From: Isochrysis galbana
Lineage: Eukaryota > Haptophyta > Isochrysidales > Isochrysidaceae
DNA length: 64,000 bases
Reading direction: 5' to 3'
NCBI GenBank assembly: GCA_018136815.1
Contig: CM030931.1
Coordinates: forward strand, 3,455,611-3,519,610
Below, piece by piece: positions 22,758 to 32,910 of this stretch (its first letter is position 1; each line of letters opens with the position of its first letter). Both the position numbers and the translations under genes were made by a program. The notes beneath the pieces were generated by a model. That model ran no database searches. It had not been told where the DNA came from and was given only the letters and a program-made list of their open reading frames with translations.

Positions 22758-23132
22758 CTCAGGCGGTCGCGGCTTCGAAGGCGCGTCTGCGGATCGGGGA
22801 AGGAGCACTAATTGCCAAACCGCCCACCTTCCTGACTACCCAACTTTTTGTACATAACGTTAGTATTATTTTACAACAGAATGCCGTCGTCCACAGCACA
22901 GCCCAACAAATGGTTCGGTGGGGTGTGTTGGATTCGTGTCAGATTCATGGGCGCGAGAGTTTACTTAAGAACCTACTAATATTAACTACGAACTGGTTTG
23001 GTAAATGTAGATGTGCATAAAATCCATCATTATATTCCTTTATACGTTGTATAACTGAGTCATGCAGAACAGAAGGTATGAGTTTACGATTTTGAAACAC
23101 GTTTCCGAATGCAGTCATGATTTCGTCAAATG

Positions 23133-23198
23133 TATTGGGCGCACGCTCCTGTGTAGAAATCAAGGCCCCTTGGTGGGCCAAATGAAGGCCTTATTGGT
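23133..23198. repeat. Foldback repeat, third copy
   Basis: ATTGGGCGCACGCTCCTGTG followed by AAGGCCCCTTGG and ending GCCAAATGAAGGCCTTATTG; about 66 bp, similar to 22687-22757. Confidence 0.55.
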
Positions 23199-23269
23199 TA
23201 TGACGCGGTTGGTTCGGTGGGCGGTTGGTTCGATGGGGCGGTTGGTTTGGTGGACAATTAGAACCGGGG

Positions 23270-23580
23270 TGGTCCTCCTCCCTTGACACCCCCTCCTCCT
23301 CCTCCCTTGACACCTCCTCCTCCCTTGACACCCCCTCCTCCTCCTCCCTTGACACCTCCTCCTCCCTTGACACCCCCTCCTCCTCCTCCCTTGACACCTC
23401 CCTTGACACCTCCCTTGACACCTCCCTTGACACCTCCCTTGACACCTTTGACACCTTCTCCTTCGACACCTCTTCCTTCGACACCTCCTCCCTTGACACC
23501 GCCCCCCCCCTGGACCCCACCCCCTCTAACACCTTCTCCTTGGACCCCACCCCCTCGAACACCTCCTCCTTCCTTGACAC
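23270..23580. repeat. Minisatellite, CCCTTGACACCTCC unit
   Basis: About twenty imperfect units (CTCCTCCCTTGACACC, with CTCCCTTGACACC and CCTTCGACACC variants) stop just before the ATG of the LRR gene at 23604. In the LRR frame they would encode Thr-Pro-Pro repeats. They are read as 5' flank, because a good ATG follows. Confidence 0.75.
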
Positions 23581-23603
23581 CCGTCTCTGTCCCTTTGTTC
23601 ATA

Positions 23604-24799
23604 ATGCCACAGAAGGAACCCCGAGTGGAGGATGAGCCAAAGACCTGTACCAGAATGGCACTGGAGATTGTGATGGATCACTCGCGGCCTGACATTTGTC
23701 ATATCGACGCAACCGACGAGTTATTTGGCCGTCACCTGTCGAGGCTCCTCAGCATCATCACTCATGGGTGCCATCCTCCCACCAACCTCTCGCAAGCATT
23801 ATGCATTGGACTCACCGACGAGCTGATGATTCCAAAGGTGCCTATAGAGCTGTGGTTGTGCCTCTCCGAATCCAACGAAGCACACTTCTGGAAGCGGCTT
23901 GCTGCAGAAGGGACAGCGACGCGTCTTCGGTCGGTGAATTGCAGAGACGGTGAGGCGTTTGTCGAGGCCCTATCCACGGGAGCCTTGAGGAATCTTGAGT
24001 ATCTCTATCTCGATGTTGGCATCGAGGGGATGAAGGCACTGTGCAAGGCTCTTTCCATGGGGGCCTTGCACAATCTCAAACATCTCTACTCTCGCAACAA
24101 CATTGGCCCTGAGGGGATGAAGGCCTTTGCAGAGGCCTTGTCCAAGGGGGCCTTGAACAATCTCGAAAATCTTGTACTTGCATACAACAACATCGGCGAT
24201 GAGGGGATGCAGGCATTTGCTGAGGCCCTATCCAAGGGGGCATTGAACAATCTCGTGGGTCTCAATCTCTTTGTCAATGAAATTGGCAATAAGGAGATGA
24301 AGGCGTTTGCTGAGGCCCTTTCCAAGGGGGCCTTGAACAATCTCAAAAAACTCAGCCTTGATAGCAACAGAATTGGTGATGAGGGGATGCAGGCATTTGC
24401 AGAGGCCATTTCCAAGGGGGAATTGAACAATCTCGTGGATCTCAATCTCTTCTACAACTATTTTGGCCATGAGGGGATGAAGGCATTCGCTGAGGCCCTA
24501 TCCAAGGGGGCCTTGAACAATCTCAAAAGTCTCAAGCTCTCATGCAACAAAATTGGCCATGAGGGCTGAACCTCGCGGACAATAACATTGGCCATGGCGG
24601 AATGATAGCTTTTGCAGATGCCATCTCCAAGGGAGCATTGAACAATCTCAAAAATCTCAATCTCTACGATAACTCGATCGGCGGCGAGGGGATGGCGCTG
24701 GCACACCCGATACGGGTCGCTCACTTCTCAATGGGTGCTCAATCCACCTACTGCAGAAGATGGGCAATACGAAATGCACACTTACTTCCACCCATGTAG
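23604..24799 (+). CDS. Leucine-rich repeat (ribonuclease-inhibitor type) protein, frame broken at 24563
   Basis: From the ATG at 23604, about 110 residues without a recognised domain are followed by about nine LRRs of 28 residues in the ribonuclease-inhibitor style, consensus EGMKAFAEALSKGALNNL then LxLxxNxIGD. Such arrays form curved protein-binding scaffolds; the partner is unknown. The frame ends at a TGA at 24567-24569 inside a repeat (NKIGHEG). One base over, the array resumes as LNLADNNIGHGG and MIAFADAISKGALNNLKNLN to 24799. About 18 codons plus a frame-changing remainder are missing compared with the regular unit, so the 3' part is either lost or this is a recent pseudogene. It is convergent with a second LRR gene only about 65 bp away. 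Confidence 0.7.
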
Positions 24800-24863
24800 T
24801 CGCCTTCCGAGATGGTCGCACTTGTACTCACCACAGCATTCCTCGTAACGAAGTGCAAAGTGC

Positions 24864-27162
24864 TCATCGCCGATTTTGTTGTGGTAGAGAGCGATTTTTG
24901 AGATTCTTCAAGACCCCCTTGCCAAGGGCCTCGGAGAATGCCCTCATTCCCTCTTGGCCAATTTTGTTGTACCAGAGATCGAGATGTTTGAGATTGCTCA
25001 AGGCCCCCTTGGATATGGCCTGGGCAAATGCCTTCATCCCCTCATCACCAATAGTGTTGCTTTGAAGAATGAGATCTTCGAGATTGTTCAAGGCCCCCTT
25101 GGATACGGCCTCTGCAAATGCCTTCATCCCGTCATTGCCGATGTTATTGTACGTGAGATCGTGATGTTTGAGATTGTTCAAGGCCCCCTTGGATATGGCC
25201 TCTGCAAATGCCTTCATTCCCTCATCACCGAATTGGTTGGAGGAGAGCATGAGTTTCACGAGATTGTTCAAGGCCCCCATGGATATGGCCTCTGCAAACC
25301 CTTTCATCATCCCCTCATCGCCAATGCAATTGTTCATGAGATTAAGATTGTTGAGATTCTTCAAGCCCCCCTCGGAGATGGCCCCTGCAAATGCCTTCAT
25401 TCCCTCATCGCCAATATTGCTGTTGCAGAGTTCGAGATTTTTGAGATTGTTCAAGGCCCCTCCCTTGGATATGGCCTCTGCAAATGCCTTCATTCCCTCA
25501 TTGCTGATGTTCTTGTACGTGAGATCAAGAGTTTCAAGATTGTTCAAGGCCCCTTTGGATATGGCCTCTGCAAATGCCTTCATTCCCTCATCACCAAACT
25601 GGTTGGAGGAGAGCATGAGTTTCACGAGATTGTTCAAGGCCCCCATGGATATGGCCTCTGCAAACCCTTTCATCCCCTCATCGCCAATGCAGTTGTTCAT
25701 AAGATTAAGATTGTTGAGATTCTTCAAGCCCCCCTCGGAGATGGCCCTTGCAAATGCCTTGATTCCCTCATCGCCAATATTGCTGTTGTAGATTTCGAGA
25801 TTTTCGAGATTGTTCAAGGCCCCCCCCTTGGATATAGCCTCTGCAAATGCCTCCATCCCCTCATTGCCTATTTTGTTGTACCTTAGATCGAGAGTTTGGA
25901 GATTGTTCAAGGCCCCCATGGATAGAACAAGCGCAAATGCCTTCATCCCTTGTTGTCCAATTGTGTTCCAACTCAAATCGAGATTGGTTAGATTCTTCAG
26001 TGCCCCCTTGGATAAAGCCTCTGTCAAGACTACCATCACCTCGTCGTCAATCTCGTTCTTGGACAATTTGATATGTGTGAGATTGTCCAAGGCCCCCTCG
26101 GAGAGCATCTGAAGAAATGCCTTCATCAAGTCTTTGCCAAAGTAGTTCCACGCAAGATCGAGATGTTTGAGATTGTTCAACCCCCCGTTGGAGAGAGTGT
26201 TCATGAAGTCCTTCATCCCCTCAGGGCCAACATTGTTGTCCGCAAGATAGAGATGTGTGAGATTCTTCAAGGCGCCCTTGGAGAGGGCCTCGGTAAGCAT
26301 CTTCATACCTTCGTTGCGTAGATCGTGATTGTTCAAGTCGAGCGACTACATGAAAGGAAAGGGGGGGGGGGGAGTATGGCAAACAAAGGAGGGGTATCAA
26401 ACAAAGGAAAAGCACCTTACCGTCAATCGATCCATCGCCTCCTTGGATAGAGCGTCGGTAAATGCGCGCATCCCCTCCAGAGTGGTGTGACGGAGTGAAT
26501 GCTGTTTGAATGCAAGGTGTGGTTGCTCCTAAGATCGAGTGTTTTGAGCTCATTCAAGCTCCCCTTGGAGATGGCCTCTGCAAACGCGTCCATCCCCTCG
26601 GTCCCGTTGTGATGGAGACTGAGAGTGACAAGATTCTCCAAGCCCCCAAGAGCCTTGGCAAATGCCTTCATCCCCGTGTCGCCGATCGAGCACCCCGTGA
26701 GATTGAGATGTTGGAGGTTGGTCCATGGACAGAGCTTCGAAGAATGTCTTGATTCCCTCCTCGCTACACTGGCTACGCCTGAACCCGAGGGTGGTGAGAG
26801 CATGGAAGACCCCCTTGGAGATGGCCTCCGTAAATGCCCTCAATGCCTCATCATCGATCTCGTAGGTGACGAGGACGAGAGTTTGGAGACGAGTCAAGGT
26901 GCCCTTGGAGAGCGCCTCGGTAAACGCGATCAATCCCTCCGATGCAATACGGTTGCACATGAGATTGTTGAGATTGTGCAAAGCCCCCATGGATAGAGCC
27001 TCAGCAAATGACCTCAGATGGGAACAAAGGGGACGGAAGGGAAGCGGCGAGAGGCGCGGCGGAAGTTGGGGGGTGGCCAATGACGGGCTGGACCACCTCC
27101 TCAGCAGAGAAAGGCGGGAGGACGGGCTTGGGCGAGGGCGAGCGCGACGACGGAGCGGACAT
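24864..27162 (-). CDS. Leucine-rich repeat protein, about 20 repeats, possibly decaying at its 5' end
   Basis: Same 28-residue ribonuclease-inhibitor-type LRR family as the convergent neighbour. The main exon runs 26345-24864 (about 490 residues, about 17 repeats). It follows a GT-AG intron at 26420-26346 that joins EGMRAFTDALSKEAMDRLT to SLDLNNHDLRNEGMK. The upstream exon sequence, 26421 to about 27162, holds more LRRs but in three frames: switches near 26730 (EALSM to TNLQHLNLTGC) and near 26520 (LDLRSNH to EGMRAF). These may be indels or missed short introns; an ATG at 27162 is the likeliest start but is not proven. A four-LRR block is tandemly duplicated inside the main exon. No signal peptide or transmembrane segment seen. 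Confidence 0.68.
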
Positions 27163-27600
27163 GGCTGGGAGGGTCGGGATGGATAGGCTGAGGCTGAGAG
27201 AGTGGTGAGGTTTGGTATTGATTGAGGTAGTGTATCGAGACTATATCGCAGTAAACTATGTCAAACGGGTAAATGAATGGGCGAATGTAGGACCCTGCGA
27301 CGGTGACTCGTGGCTAGCCTGCAAGGAGGGAACATAGAAACGCAAACAACTTCTAAAACAAAAAGGTCCATCGCGGATGCGACATGGACGGGGAAGTGGC
27401 ACGGAGCGCGAATCGGAGGGACGGAGGATGTAAGGAGTAAGGAAGGGCGCGGCGAGCAGATGCCACTTGCTTGGGACTCGTAGGGACTCGTAGACTCGAA
27501 AGGAAGACTCGGAAGACTCGGGGCTTGGGGGTACTCAGGGGGCTACAGGTCACCAACAGGCGACACAACGGGTAAAACACACAAATCAACACTCCGCACT
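27163..27600. other. Intergenic, no gene seen
   Basis: Upstream flank of the minus-strand LRR gene; no recognised element. The words GGACTCGTAG and AAGACTCGG repeat near 27476-27520. Confidence 0.35.
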
Positions 27601-27960
27601 CAAACATTAACAGTAACAGGCCGGAAAAATACGTTAAACGAACCCCCTCTGGTGAGCAGATTCAGGAGTGTCCACCCATTCGTAGGCCATCGCGCGAGAC
27701 GACGTGGCCTAGGTACTCGGCGGAGGTGGCGAAGAAGACGCACTTTGACATTTTGCACGTTAGACCGGCCCATATGAGACGCTCCAAGACGAGATCGAGA
27801 CGACGCAGCATCTGTTCGAAGGAGGCTTCTGTCCTCTCTTCGAGCTTCGAGGGACGCACCGACTCCTGTAGACCAAACTCCGACGTCGTTCAAGTAGGGC
27901 ATGCAGATTTCCCACGCGAGTCCACCTAGAACGGCGTCCATCACGCGGCACATGTAGGGG
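27600..27960 (-). mobile_element. Ty3/gypsy reverse transcriptase fragment
   Basis: Minus strand: CRVMDAVLGGLAWEICMPY then LNDVGVWSTG, where the second catalytic Asp of YLDD is replaced by Asn; a frame change; then LVLERLIWAGLTCKMSKC and FFATSAEYLGHVVSRDGL, the standard gypsy RT palm-to-thumb order. It is closely similar to the better copy at 45135-46007. Non-functional remnant. Confidence 0.75.
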
Positions 27961-27964
27961 GCAA

Positions 27965-28250
27965 CGGCGGAGGGGGGGGGGGGAAATCTGCGGAGGGGGG
28001 GGGGGGGAATGTGCGGACGGCGGAGGGGGGGGAACGGCGGAGGGGGGGGGGGGGGGAGGGCGGAGGGGGGGGAACGGCGAACGGCGGAGGGGGGGGAGGA
28101 AATCTGCGGAGGGGGGGGGAGGAAATCTGCGAAGGGGGGGGGAAATCTGCGGAGGGGGGGGGGGGACTGCAGAAGGGGGGTGAGACTGCAGAAGGGGGGT
28201 GAAATGCAGAGGGGGGGGGGGGAGGGGGAAGGGAATGCAGAGGGGCCCAG
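27965..28250. repeat. G-rich minisatellite
   Basis: Repeats of AAATCTGCGGA or AACGGCGGA or ACTGCAGAA, each followed by 7-14 G. It lies inside the gypsy remnant between the RT part and the leader-like segment. The G runs differ in length from unit to unit. Confidence 0.75.
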
Positions 28251-28267
28251 TTCTGTTACCTGCATTT

Positions 28268-28412
28268 CTTACCTTAAACGCGTGAACAATTACCGTAACG
28301 GTAAAAATAAAACTCCAATCCTCGAATTTCGAGACGAAAATCGGCGAACCAGGACTTGAGCCCAAGGAGAATCCGAATCTGCACGCCTTGCGCGACCACG
28401 GCGAACATAGAA
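28268..28412 (-). mobile_element. Gypsy-associated segment, left half (split by a LINE)
   Basis: Similar to 46870-47020: TTACCTTAAACG, AACAATTA, AATTTCGAGAC, GGACTTGAG and CCGAATCTG occur in the same order in both. In both places the segment lies on the 5' side (for the minus strand) of a gypsy remnant, so it is probably its leader or LTR. The match continues after the LINE, at 29199-29275. Confidence 0.5.
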
Positions 28413-29181
28413 AAAAAACTTTCAAATATTCTTACCGCACTCGCGGCGAATGGAACCACTACCTACTACACGTAGCACGTAGCATACTTTCTACACCCCC
28501 ACTCCCCCGGCCCTTCTCCCCCCGCCATAAGGCGGCTCCCCCCGTGCACTACTAGGGGGATAAGGGTGAAGGGCTTAGATATGGTCCGGTGGCCCGCGCC
28601 CCCCCCGGTGATCTTTCCCCCCCTTCCTCCTGTGTCTCCGAGTGGGCGGCCGACTCTGTCCCGACTTATCCTGTAAACAGGAGCGGGACTTACCAATTTT
28701 TCGGTGGGCGGAGCTCTCGCTCCGCCCACCCCCTTCTCCGCGCTCTCTCTCCCCTCTCCTGCGGCACGCGCGATGGCGCGCCTGCGGCAGGCCTCCAGCT
28801 GCCCTCTGGCGGCCCCTGGAGGCTCCTGGAGGCCAGCTCAGGGGGCAGAGGAGGCTGGGGCTGGGCCCTGGCCTCCCCTGCCTCCCCCTCGCTGGCGCTC
28901 GTGAGCCTCCGGGGCCCCCACGCTGCACCTGTCTGCCTGTCGACCAGGGGGGGAGGGGGGGTTGGAGCAATGGGCTGGTCACGAGGGGCCAGGATGGGCG
29001 AATGGGGCGATCCTGTGGGGAAGGGAGTGGGTCAGTAGGGCAGTGGCCTCCTGGCAAGCCATCAGGCGTGCCAGGAGGATGAGTGGTTCCCCCATGGTCC
29101 ATGGCAGGGGAGGAGTGGAGAGAGGGGAGAGGGGGGGGCTCGTGCCCCCCCATGGGGCAACCAAGTATAAACTTAGTTGTG
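28413..29181 (-). mobile_element. Short LINE copy with 17-bp target duplication
   Basis: CCACGGCGAACATAGAA occurs at 28396-28412 and 29182-29198. Read on the minus strand the 769-bp insert starts with the hairpin CAACTAAGT-TTAT-ACTTGGTTG at about 29157-29178, then ATGG and a GC-rich ORF1-like start, and ends with the 3' tail (28413-28625, shared with 17050-17290), finishing in a T run. ORF2 is absent. It interrupts the gypsy-associated segment, whose uninterrupted relative is at 46870-47101. Confidence 0.8.
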
Positions 29182-29198
29182 CCACGGCGAACATAGAA

Positions 29199-29275
29199 GA
29201 CGGTATATAGCGAAGAAAGCTCGTACTCGTGCCGAAATATTCATGCCAAAAGAGGCCTGAATACAACAAGGTGCA
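29199..29275 (-). mobile_element. Gypsy-associated segment, right half
   Basis: Continuation of 28268-28412 after the LINE insertion; CGAAATATTCATGCC and GAATACAACA match 47050-47101. Confidence 0.4.
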
Positions 29276-29439
29276 GAGGCAGAGGGGGGGCGAGGGGCGA
29301 GGGGCGAGGGGCGAGGGGGGCGGTAAAATGGTAAAACCCACCATTTTCCTCGGCAATGGTTCGTGGAGGCAGGTAAGCCCCCCAGGAGGTTTATCTTAGG
29401 CTTCGGAGAACGAGAACGGTCAAAAATGCAGCCCCAGCC

Positions 29440-29600
29440 CCCCTCCTAGCCCTGCTAGTTATAGTTATTTATAAATATCACTGTTTGACCGCCCTGCTAT
29501 TTATATTACAAGTAGCATACCCTAAGATCTCGTGATAAAACCTCAAACTTGACTTGGTGCATTTTCACCTTTGGAAGTCAAAAGCCCTTTTTGACCGGCT
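29440..29600. repeat. Diverged copy of the 37-kb foldback repeat
   Basis: TAGCATACCCTAAGATCTCG, GATAAAACCTCAAACTTGAC and TTGGAAGTCAAAAGCCC match the arms of the inverted repeat at 37322-37640. The word TTTGACCGCCCTGCTA is shared with 40470 and 54100. Confidence 0.55.
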
Positions 29601-29742
29601 ACGTCTGGTCACTTAGCCCTAGCCGATTGTATCACGTATCACGTAACACGTAACAACGTAAGAAGCCCACCTTGGGGCTCTACTAGGGTTAAAACCATAA
29701 AACTTGCCGTCTGTGACAGAAATGAGGATTTTCTTTTCCTCC

Positions 29743-29815
29743 CCCCCCCCCCCCCGGCGTGCGAGGCGCGAGGCGCGACCCGCGCGTCGGCTCCCCCCCC
29801 CCCCCCCCCCCCCCC
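29743..29815. repeat. Poly-C tracts
   Basis: C runs of about 15 and about 22 separated by GGCGTGCGAGGCGCGAGG-type sequence. They lie within 190 bp upstream of the Mic19-like ATG. Confidence 0.8.
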
Positions 29816-29927
29816 GCTCCCTCCCTCGACATCCGGATACCTAGAATCACATTAAAAGGCAAGGAAGAATAGGGGAATCAACACTCATATGAGAAAGTGG
29901 GAGAGGGAGGGTCGTCTCGCGCGCGCG

Positions 29928-30817
29928 ATGGGGGGCTCCGCCTCCAAGCCTGACGAGGAGGTGGCGGCGGAACCAGGCGGCGGCTTCAGCGTGCGGATGA
30001 CGCCCGCGCTGCTCGAGCGCGCCGCCGATTCGCCCGTTGCCTCGCAGCAGCTCGTCACTGCCACGCGCGCAGAGATCGAGACGCAGCTGCAGCTAGCGTT
30101 TGAGCAGGGCGCTGAGTACGCCCTCGCGGCTCTCAAGCAGCAGCAGGCGAGCGGCGGCGGCGCCCGACCCCATCCCACCTCATCCCAGCCCACCGGACTC
30201 ATACCGCCATCTATTCTCCCCCCTTACCTCGAAGCATACACACACGCGCGCCCTGACACGGCACATATCTTTGTGCTGCAATATATGAAGGCAAGGAAAG
30301 GGCGGGAGAGGACAAGGAGGGGGGGAATCTCTGCACCCGGAACCTCTAATCGCGAATGGCCCTCTCAGGTGGAGGAGCGGACGAGGGAGCTCGAAGCGCA
30401 AATTGTCAATGCGAGGGAACAGACGGCCCTCAGAGAAGCAGAGATAGCCACCAAAGTGGAGGCGCTACACGAGCGTGAATATCGGTGAGAATGCCCTTGC
30501 ACATAGAACAAAGGATTTCCTGTCGGTGACTCGCGAATCACTTATTATTCGCTGCACTGCTTTGCGATGCGCCCGCGCAGCTCATTGCTCCCTCACATGT
30601 CGGCCCATACAGTCCGCCGATGAAGCCAAGGGGGTGCAAGGAAGAGCGTGACATGGTACTCGAGTGCTATCAAAGCAATCGTGGCCGCTCACCGGGCGAC
30701 ATCGTCTTCGCTTGTGAAGTTCCCGTGAATAAGCTTGTTGAATGTGCGGAGCTCGTGCGACTGGCAACGCTTGAGAAGATCATACCTGGCAGTATGCCGC
30801 CGGAACAAGCTGGTTGA
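29928..30817 (+). CDS. Mic19/CHCHD3-like MICOS subunit
   Basis: Small mitochondrial intermembrane-space protein with a twin CX9C (CHCH) domain. Such proteins help hold cristae junctions in the MICOS complex. Exons: 29928-30146, 30369-30484, 30613-30817, about 179 residues. The N-terminus MGGSASKPDEE fits N-myristoylation, as in CHCHD3, and SVRMTPALLERAADSP matches the segment that follows in that family. A charged coiled coil (EERTRELEAQIVNAREQ) precedes CKEERDMVLEC and CEVPVNKLVEC, each exactly C-x9-C. Intron 2 is GT-AG. Intron 1 appears to start with GC (CAG then GCGAGC) and its 222 bp are in frame, so an unspliced longer product cannot be excluded from sequence alone. Confidence 0.8.
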
Positions 30818-30839
30818 GCACTTTGTGGACCAGTGGGAG

Positions 30840-31250
30840 TAAAGGAATGCAATGCCAGCTAGGTGGCCGCCTCAGGAAATCTTCTCATGGGCAGTAGGCC
30901 AGCCAATAACAGCGATGTGATCCTCGCATCGATAAGAACTCGTCAACGCTGTGAGTTGCTTTCGTGCACCGGCAGCTGGGCCACATCAAAAACATATCTG
31001 TGCGGCCAGGAGAGGAAATCGGGGCAAGCATCTTGATGACATAATCGCCATCACACAAGATAGAGTACATGCGGCGGAAAGCCCTCGTCGTAGTGCACGA
31101 CTTGGGCAGCAGATCTAGCCTCTTTGTATTCATGGAGCCCATCATGAGGTGCTGATCCCTCGCAAACATGATTTTCATGACGTCTCCATATCATGTGTGA
31201 GATGCACTTGTATCTGCTTGGCGGTCTCCATCGCAATGACGGCAATGTTG
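30840..31250 (-). pseudogene. Possible decayed coding fragment
   Basis: A minus-strand frame reading QPNIAVIAMETAKQIQVHL stops at about 31184. A second overlapping frame goes on with MFARDQHLMMGSMNTKRLDL and RRMYSILCDGDYVIKMLAP to 30885. Composition looks coding-like and the two frames abut, but no family was recognised. Confidence 0.2.
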
Positions 31251-32910
31251 GGCTGCACCTTGTGACATCTTATCTATGAGAGCAACGCAAGCACAAGAGT
31301 TCAACTGTTGAGTTTCTTTCACTTGAAAGACAAAAATTCTTCTGTTCGCAGCTTTTGCGAGCTCACAATCGTCACCGTGGTCAAAAGCTGTGTATGTGTA
31401 TGCTATTGTACCAGCATGGTTGCGCCTTATGCCACGTGTGCTTGTGGCTTCCTCCTCGGTGGATTTGGCGCGTGTAGTAAAGTGCAGCGCAGGACATGCG
31501 TAGGTACGGCTCGCTGGATCGGGCCAGCCTTACATTCTTACAGTGAGAAGTGGGAGGGGAGGCAAGCTACTCACGCGAAATTTTATTTTCATGTTTACGT
31601 GAAAGATTGGATCTACGTGAGCAGCGATGGCGATAGCAGCCGTCGCTCTCTGGCGGGCTGTCCGCTAGAAGACAGCGCGGCCGCAGCAGCCATTTCTGGC
31701 GTTGCCCACAGATGAGAAAGTTGCCCACGGCACATCTTTGTGCGGGACCGCTGGCAGCTGGTGCTGCGATGGCGATGGATGCACGAATGCACGAACGATT
31801 ATCCGGCTCAGCTGCCACTCACTCGCGCTATGTCTGCGCTCGCGCTGGAATCCTCGATACGAATTTTCTGAGGTATCGGTATATCTTCCGAAATACGGCA
31901 CTTTCACTTTAATGTTGAAGTAAAAAATCCTGTTTCTTTTCCGGTGCCGCCCGTGAGTGCGTGGCGTCACCCTCGGTTGGGGGTGATCAGTCTGGCCGCA
32001 CGGGTGCATGCCCGCGCGGTCACATTCGACGCCAGGTTGTATGAGCAGCCGCAGCCGGCGACGAGCTTTCTCTTCACGAGGGGTCTTCAAAATATAGGGG
32101 GGGGGGGGGGGGGGCAGCGGCAGGGGGGGCGGCCTTTTCTCCTTTCTTTTTACGTATTGTAATTGTATACCAATACCAATGTTTTGCGGTTTCTTTGTTC
32201 TTTGTCTCTCCGCACCGACGCAACACGCGCGCACAATCTTCTTGACCCTGACTATTGCTATCTTCATGCGGAGGCGGGGATAGTAAAGTGCGAAAGTTTT
32301 GCACAAGCACAAAACTGCTTGGGGGGGGGGGTCATGGTTAGGCGCAAAACGTCTTACACTCTTGCACTTACCTAACCCTACACCCTACCCCTCGGCACAC
32401 CCAAATCTCGGAGAGCGTTTTGGACAGGAGGATAAGGAGACCCAGAGCGCTTGGGGCTTCTCTTATTACAACCAATATGCACACTGTGGTATTTGCTTTA
32501 GCTTTGGCACTTGTTTGCAACAGCTACCATCCCATTAGAGCTCCATCTAGGCGGCATGCTATCTACCCTTGCAGAGTGTGAATTCCAATCGCAAAAGCGC
32601 AGCGACACGATATTCGGGCTAGGCACACACAAACACACACGAACTTCATCCATCCATCTACATTCCTTTGCCAACTGGGGTCATACATCGCACACATGAA
32701 ACAGGACGATATTTTGTGTACTAGTACAAGCCGATTCGTGGGAGGAGTGCTGTGTTGCCGTGTGCATGCATACACGCGTGGCGCCCCTAATTTGACTGCT
32801 ACAATCGAATCGACTCACTTCATGAGGAGGCTGCCGTGCTACTGATCTACAAAGGATGGGTGGACGAAGCTAGCAATCGTCTGAGATGCTTGCTGATCTA
32901 ACAACACGAC
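31251..32910. other. Intergenic, no gene seen
   Basis: Only short frames without recognisable domains. A G18 run is at about 32096-32114 and a G10 run at about 32321-32330. Confidence 0.35.

Noticed and set aside
23278-23580. CRISPR-like regular repeats
   Set aside because: Units of about 14-16 bp are contiguous with no unique spacers; it is a minisatellite in a eukaryotic genome.
23283-23603. N-terminal Thr-Pro extension of the LRR protein
   Set aside because: It is encoded by a minisatellite and has no ATG; a good ATG follows at 23604.
24954-25886. Plus-strand frame of 310 codons with regular repeats
   Set aside because: Antisense shadow of the minus-strand LRR array; its periodicity is inherited from the 84-bp unit.
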